Part shown: one piece after another, positions 50,658 to 54,889 of the stretch
Layout of the letters: each line of letters opens with the position of its first letter
Numbering within the stretch: position 1 is the stretch's first letter
Assembly: GCA_020073245.1 (NCBI GenBank)
Contig: JAIQFQ010000022.1
Span: 1-54,889 of the forward strand
Direction: 5' to 3'
From: Terriglobia bacterium
GTDB taxonomy: Bacteria; Acidobacteriota; Thermoanaerobaculia; Thermoanaerobaculales; Thermoanaerobaculaceae
Length of the DNA: 54,889 bases
Notes under the pieces: generated by a model
Database searches by the model: none
Told to the model about the DNA's origin: nothing
Seen by the model: only the letters and a program-made list of their open reading frames with translations
Translations under genes and position numbers: made by a program

Positions 50658-51725
50658 ATGGCGAATCCCTGGGTTGCGTTCCTTCTCGTGCCGTTGGTGA
50701 AGATCGTCGTCATCCTCGGCGTGGTCATCCTGCTCGCGGCGTACCTGAGCTTCTTCGAGAGAAAGATCCTCGCCTACATGCAGATTCGCATCGGCCCCAA
50801 CCGTGTGGGACCGCGCGGGTGGCTGCAACCGATCGCAGACGCCCTCAAGCTGTTCGTGAAGGAGGACATCCTTCCCTCCCGCGCCGAGAAGCTCGTCTAC
50901 ATGCTCGGTCCGGTACTGGTCACCGCCCCCGCGCTCGTCGTCTTCTCGGTGATCCCGTTCGGAACCGGGTTCACCCTGTTTGGAGCCCAGGTCACGCCGT
51001 ACCTCACCGACGTCAACATCGGCATCCTCTTCATCCTGGGAGTGTCGTCGGTCGGCGTCTACGGGATCATCCTGGGGGGTTGGGCCTCCAACAACAAGTT
51101 CTCGCTCATGGGCGGCCTGCGGTCGGCCGCGCAGCTCGTGTCGTACGAGGTCCCGATGGGGTTTTCGGTGGTAGCTGTGCTGCTGATGGCGAACTCGCTG
51201 TCGCTCGTGAAGATCGTCGAGGCGCAGAAGAGCGCCGGTGTGTGGTTCGTCTTCCCGGGGTTGGTCGCGTTCTTCATCTACTTCGTGTGCGGCGTCGCGG
51301 AGACCAACCGCAACCCGTTCGACCTCCCGGAGGCCGAATCGGAGCTGGTGGCAGGGTTCCACACCGAGTACTCGGGGATGAAGTTCGCTTTCTATTTCCT
51401 CGCCGAGTACGCCAACATGATCGTGATCTCCTCGATCGCGACCGTGCTGTTCCTCGGGGGGTGGCTGCCGCCTTTCCCGAGCTGGCTTGCCGGCGTGTGG
51501 GCTTCGCCGGTTTTCACCTGGATCCCCCCGGTGATCTGGAACGCGGGTTGGTTCGTGGTCAAGGTGTTTGCCTTCCTGTTCGTTTACATCTGGTTCCGAG
51601 GCACGTTCCCGCGCTACCGCTTCGATCAGCTCATGGCGCTCGGCTGGAAGGTGTTCATTCCGGTGAGCCTGGTCAACCTCGTGGCGGTGGCCCTTGGTGT
51701 GCTGCTGATCGGAGGCCCGCGATGA
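50658..51725 (+). CDS. nuoH: NADH-quinone oxidoreductase subunit H
   Basis: The 355-residue membrane subunit has about eight helices and ND1 signatures: [25 protein letters not shown] sequence near residue 35, the acidic segment [20 protein letters not shown] and [20 protein letters not shown]. It links the quinone chamber to the proton-pumping arm. It ends with ATGA shared with nuoI. Confidence 0.97.
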   Translation: MANPWVAFLLVPLVKIVVILGVVILLAAYLSFFERKILAYMQIRIGPNRVGPRGWLQPIADALKLFVKEDILPSRAEKLVYMLGPVLVTAPALVVFSVIPFGTGFTLFGAQVTPYLTDVNIGILFILGVSSVGVYGIILGGWASNNKFSLMGGLRSAAQLVSYEVPMGFSVVAVLLMANSLSLVKIVEAQKSAGVWFVFPGLVAFFIYFVCGVAETNRNPFDLPEAESELVAGFHTEYSGMKFAFYFLAEYANMIVISSIATVLFLGGWLPPFPSWLAGVWASPVFTWIPPVIWNAGWFVVKVFAFLFVYIWFRGTFPRYRFDQLMALGWKVFIPVSLVNLVAVALGVLLIGGPR

Positions 51726-52258
51726 GCTTCTGGGGCTTTCTCGCGTCGGTGCTGCCGCTCGAGCTCGCCCAGGGGCTGAGCGTCACGGGACGGTTCTTCT
51801 TCAAGCGCAAGGCGACGATCCAGTACCCCGAAGTGAAGCCGGTGCCCAAGGATCGCTTCCGCGGCATGTTCGGGTTCTCCGAGGAGCGCTGCATCGTCTG
51901 CCACTCGTGCGCCAAGGCGTGCCCGATCGACATCATCCACATCGCGGACCACTTCGAAGAAGTCGAGGTGGAGGGCAAAAAGCGGAAGAAGAAGGTCCTG
52001 GACCGCTACGACATCGACGTGAAGCGCTGCATGTTCTGCGGCCTCTGCGAGGAAGCCTGTCCGACCGAGCCGGTCGCGATCTGGCTCACGACCAAGAGCT
52101 ACGAGACGGCCGCCTACGAGCGCAACGAGAGACTGTACTTCACCAAGGAACGGCTGCAGAGCTGGGACGGCGTGCGCGCCTACCCCGGTGTCGTCACCCC
52201 GGCCGAGGGGCAGATGCCCGGCGACCCCACCGGCGGGTCGGGGGAGCCCGAGCGATGA
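51722..52258 (+). CDS. nuoI: NADH-quinone oxidoreductase subunit I
   Basis: The 178-residue ferredoxin-like subunit carries two Cys4 motifs for clusters N6a and N6b: CIVCHSCAKACPIDII and CMFCGLCEEACPTEPV. An insertion rich in Lys and Glu lies between them (EVEVEGKKRKKKVLDRYDID). It passes electrons towards NuoB. The start overlaps the nuoH stop and the stop overlaps nuoJ. Confidence 0.97.
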   Translation: MSFWGFLASVLPLELAQGLSVTGRFFFKRKATIQYPEVKPVPKDRFRGMFGFSEERCIVCHSCAKACPIDIIHIADHFEEVEVEGKKRKKKVLDRYDIDVKRCMFCGLCEEACPTEPVAIWLTTKSYETAAYERNERLYFTKERLQSWDGVRAYPGVVTPAEGQMPGDPTGGSGEPER

Positions 52259-52809
52259 CCTGGTTTGTGGTCCACTTCGCGCAAATCGTCTTCTACTGCC
52301 TGGCCGCGTGCGCCGTTGCTGGGGGCGTCGGGGTCATCGCGTTCCGCAGCCCCGTCCGCGCCGCGCTCTCGCTCCTCGCGACGTTCCTCGCCGTGGCCGG
52401 ACTGTTCGTGCTGATGGAGGCCGAGTTCCTCGCCGCGGTCCAGATCCTCGTCTACGCGGGCGGCGTGATGGTGCTCTTCCTCTTTGTGATCATGCTGGTG
52501 AAGGCCCGGACCATGCCGGAGGAGTCGCAGTACCTCGGCCGGCTGGCGCCCGCAGCGGTGTGCCTCGGCGTGCTCCTCGCGGTGCTGGTAGGTGTTGGCG
52601 TGTGGGCGGCCGCGCATGGAGCTCCCGCCGACCCGGCCGCGCTCCGGCAGGTGCAGGGCGTTCCGCTCGGCAACACGGAGGCAGTCGGGTGGAGCCTCTA
52701 CCGCGATTACCTGCTGCCGTTCGAAGTGGTCTCGATCGTGCTCCTGGTTGCGATGATCGGCGCGATCGTAATGGGCCGGAAGGAGACGGGGAAGGAGGGC
52801 GGCGCATGA
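52255..52809 (+). CDS. nuoJ: NADH-quinone oxidoreductase subunit J
   Basis: The 184-residue ND6-type membrane protein has five helices and the conserved third helix AAVQILVYAGGVMVLFLFVIM, which contains the pi-bulge region important for coupling. ATGA overlaps join it to nuoI and nuoK. Confidence 0.95.
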   Translation: MTWFVVHFAQIVFYCLAACAVAGGVGVIAFRSPVRAALSLLATFLAVAGLFVLMEAEFLAAVQILVYAGGVMVLFLFVIMLVKARTMPEESQYLGRLAPAAVCLGVLLAVLVGVGVWAAAHGAPADPAALRQVQGVPLGNTEAVGWSLYRDYLLPFEVVSIVLLVAMIGAIVMGRKETGKEGGA

Positions 52810-53108
52810 TCACCACCACGCACTACCTCATGCTCTCGCTGGTGCTCTTCACGCTCGGCGTGATCGGCATGGCGGTTCGCCGCAACTTCATCACCGTCCT
52901 GATGTGCGTGGAGCTGATCCTGAACGCCGCAAACATCAACCTCATCGCGTTCTCCCGCCAACTGGGCGACCTCACCGGGCAGGTCTTCGCCGTGTTCGTG
53001 ATCACGATCGCCGCGGCGGAGGCCGCGATCGGGCTCGGCATCATCGTCGCGCTCGTGCGCCTGAAGCAGACCACGAACCTCGACCAGGTCAATGTGATGG
53101 AGGGGTAG
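52806..53108 (+). CDS. nuoK: NADH-quinone oxidoreductase subunit K
   Basis: The 100-residue ND4L-type protein has three helices. The conserved Glu residues of the proton path are visible in LMCVELILNAANINL and in ITIAAAEAAIGLGIIVAL. The start overlaps the nuoJ stop; nuoL follows after five bases. Confidence 0.96.
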   Translation: MITTTHYLMLSLVLFTLGVIGMAVRRNFITVLMCVELILNAANINLIAFSRQLGDLTGQVFAVFVITIAAAEAAIGLGIIVALVRLKQTTNLDQVNVMEG

Positions 53109-53113
53109 CCGAA

Positions 53114-54889
53114 ATGAAAGACCTGCTCTGGCTGATCCCTCTCCTTCCGCTCCTGGGCGCCGCCGCCAACGGCCTGATCGGAAACCGACGCGGCTGGTCG
53201 CACAACGCGACGAGCGGCGTGGCGCTGGTCGGCTCGGGTCTCGCGATGGTCGCGGCGTTCGCGGCCATCGTGGACTGGGTCACCACTGTTGGGACGCACG
53301 CCACCCACATCAACACCGTCTTCACCTGGATACCTGCTGGGGCCGGCCACACCGCCGACGGATTGCTCGCCAACCTCACGATCGACTACGCCCTCCGTCT
53401 GGATGCGTTGTCGGCGGTGATGTTGTTTTTCGTGACGTTTGTGGGGTTTTTGATTCACGTGTACTCGGTGGGGTACATGCGCTCGGAGGGGGAGCGTGGG
53501 TACGCTCGCTACTTCGCGTACCTGAACCTGTTCATGTTTGCGATGCTGACGTTGGTGCTGGGGGCGAACCTGGTGGTGCTGTTCGTGGGGTGGGAGGGTG
53601 TGGGGCTGTGCAGTTACCTGTTGATCGGGTTTTACTTCGAGAAGGACTGGTGTGCGGCGGCGGGGAAGAAGGCGTTCATCGTCAACCGGATCGGGGACTT
53701 CGGGTTCCTGTTGGCGATCTTTTTGGCGTTCAAGGTGTTCGGGACGGTGGACGTGGCGGGGATCGAGGCGTTGCTCGCTGCTAACCCGGGGAAGTACGCG
53801 GCGGCGGCGACGCCGATCGCGCTGCTGTTGTTCGTGGGGGCGATTGGGAAGTCGGCGCAGCTGCCGCTGTACGTGTGGCTGCCGGACGCGATGGCGGGGC
53901 CGACGCCGGTGTCGGCGCTGATCCACGCGGCGACGATGGTGACGGCGGGTGTGTACATGGTGGCGCGGGCGAACGCGATCGTGCGGGTGTCGCCGACGGC
54001 GATGCTGGTGATCGCGGCGGTGGGGGGGCTGACGGCGATTTTCGCGGCGACGATCGGGCTGGCGCAGAACGACATCAAGAAGGTGCTGGCGTACTCGACG
54101 GTGAGCCAGTTGGGGTACATGTTTCTGGGGGCGGGGGCGGGGGCGTTCGCGGCGGCGATCTTCCACGTGTTCACGCACGCGTTCTTCAAGGCGTGTCTGT
54201 TCCTGGGGAGCGGGAGCGTGATCCACGCGTGCTCGGGCGAGCAGGACATGAGGAAGATGGGGGGGCTGAAGAAGCACATGCCGACGACGTACTGGACGTT
54301 CGTGGTGGCGACGCTGGCGCTGGCGGGGATCCCGCCGTTGGCGGGGTTCTTCTCGAAGGACGAGATCCTGGCGCGGGTGTACGGGGCGGGGGCGGGGAAC
54401 CTGAATGGGTTCGGGACGGCGTACCTGGTGCTGTGGGGGCTGGGGCTGACGGGAGCGTTCGTGACGGCGTTCTACATGTTCCGGGCGGTGCACATGACGT
54501 TTCACGGGGAGTTTCGCGGTTCTCGCGAGGCGGAGCACCACCTGCACGAGAGTCCGAGGAGCATGACGGTGCCGCTGCAGGTGCTGGCGGTGGGGTCGGT
54601 GGTGGTGGGGGTGCTGGGGATGGGGATGTTCGGGGCGCAGCACAACTGGTTCGAGGGGTTGCTGCATCCGGTGGCGCCGGGGGTGGAGATCGAGGGGTAC
54701 GCGACGTCGGTGGGGGTGGAGTGGCTGCTGATCGCGCTCTCGGTGGCTGTGGCGCTCGGGGGGATTGCGCTGGCGACGCGATGGTATTTCGGGCCGGAGG
54801 CGTTCGTGCGCCCGACCCGCTTCGCCGAGCGCTTCCCCGCCCTGTATGCCACCGTCGCCAACAAGTACTACGTCGACGAGGCGTACGAC
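53114..54889 (+). CDS. nuoL: NADH-quinone oxidoreductase subunit L, 3' end cut by window
   Basis: The frame is open for 592 codons from the ATG at 53114 to the window end; the usual length is about 610-680. Antiporter-type signatures are clear: VGWEGVGLCSYLLIGFYFE, IGKSAQLPLYVWLPDAMAGP, TPVSALIHAATMVTAGVYM, ISKK-type sequence QNDIKKVLAYSTVSQLGYM and HVFTHAFFKACLFLGSGSV. It is the distal proton-pumping subunit whose long lateral helix would lie beyond the window. Codons from about 53400 to 54790 use almost only GGG, GCG, GTG and CTG, while both ends use C-ending codons like neighbouring genes. Confidence 0.95.
   Translation, partial: MKDLLWLIPLLPLLGAAANGLIGNRRGWSHNATSGVALVGSGLAMVAAFAAIVDWVTTVGTHATHINTVFTWIPAGAGHTADGLLANLTIDYALRLDALSAVMLFFVTFVGFLIHVYSVGYMRSEGERGYARYFAYLNLFMFAMLTLVLGANLVVLFVGWEGVGLCSYLLIGFYFEKDWCAAAGKKAFIVNRIGDFGFLLAIFLAFKVFGTVDVAGIEALLAANPGKYAAAATPIALLLFVGAIGKSAQLPLYVWLPDAMAGPTPVSALIHAATMVTAGVYMVARANAIVRVSPTAMLVIAAVGGLTAIFAATIGLAQNDIKKVLAYSTVSQLGYMFLGAGAGAFAAAIFHVFTHAFFKACLFLGSGSVIHACSGEQDMRKMGGLKKHMPTTYWTFVVATLALAGIPPLAGFFSKDEILARVYGAGAGNLNGFGTAYLVLWGLGLTGAFVTAFYMFRAVHMTFHGEFRGSREAEHHLHESPRSMTVPLQVLAVGSVVVGVLGMGMFGAQHNWFEGLLHPVAPGVEIEGYATSVGVEWLLIALSVAVALGGIALATRWYFGPEAFVRPTRFAERFPALYATVANKYYVDEAYD

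Noticed and set aside
52823..54667. 614-codon open frame on the minus strand opposite nuoJ-nuoL
   Set aside because: It arises because the nuoL island uses almost no codons that read as stops on the opposite strand. Its translation is Arg/His/Pro/Gln-rich without any domain, while the + strand carries complete antiporter motifs.

Overview
The window is 54.9 kb of high-GC DNA (roughly two-thirds G+C by eye), densely coding, with frequent 4-base ATGA/GTGA stop-start overlaps and several GTG/TTG starts. The gene content points to a Gram-negative bacterium: many signal peptides and lipoproteins, an Oar-type TonB-dependent receptor with an N-terminal carboxypeptidase-regulatory-like domain, outer-membrane barrel candidates and BNR-repeat proteins. 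Together with a fused 2-oxoglutarate decarboxylase/dehydrogenase (Kgd), this best fits Acidobacteriota or a close relative. That placement is inference; there is no rRNA or tRNA gene here. No phage, insertion sequence or CRISPR array was seen.

1-11.7 kb (all + strand): two tandem secreted arylsulfatases (the first cut by the window edge), a secreted HAD phosphatase, a neuromedin-U-type transporter-like barrel protein, a decayed second HAD copy, a trigger-factor-like chaperone without its PPIase domain, a two-repeat secreted protein, a second transporter-like gene with an internal deletion, a membrane protein, a DUF3313-like protein and a lipoprotein alpha/beta hydrolase. 11.7-20.5 kb: a long BNR-repeat lipoprotein (minus), a PhoD-like phosphatase, a small Cys-rich secreted protein, a small lipoprotein and an AI-2E-family transporter. 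20.6-24.2 kb: kgd.

24.2-42.5 kb is a carbohydrate-utilisation locus: GH94 phosphorylase and, divergently, GH1 beta-glucosidase and an aldo/keto reductase. A tightly overlapping minus-strand operon follows (GH144-like glucanase, sugar-binding lipoprotein, two ABC permeases, discoidin/(alpha/alpha)6 glycosidase, esterase), then a TonB-dependent receptor and a LacI-family regulator. Two almost identical 14-base palindromes lie at the lacI promoter and at the GH94 promoter, 16 kb apart, and tie the locus together. The parts suggest outer-membrane capture of a beta-glucan, cleavage, ABC uptake, then phosphorolysis and hydrolysis; substrate identity is not proven.

42.7-47.6 kb: an MscS channel with a cyclic-nucleotide-binding-type domain, a GT-C-like membrane protein, a CmoB-like methyltransferase and larE. 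47.9 kb to the end: respiratory complex I genes nuoA-B-C-D-H-I-J-K-L, with nuoEFG absent from the usual place. Unusual features here are heptamer tandem repeats and a 30-base dispersed repeat around nuoA-nuoB, and a sharply bounded change of codon usage inside nuoL.
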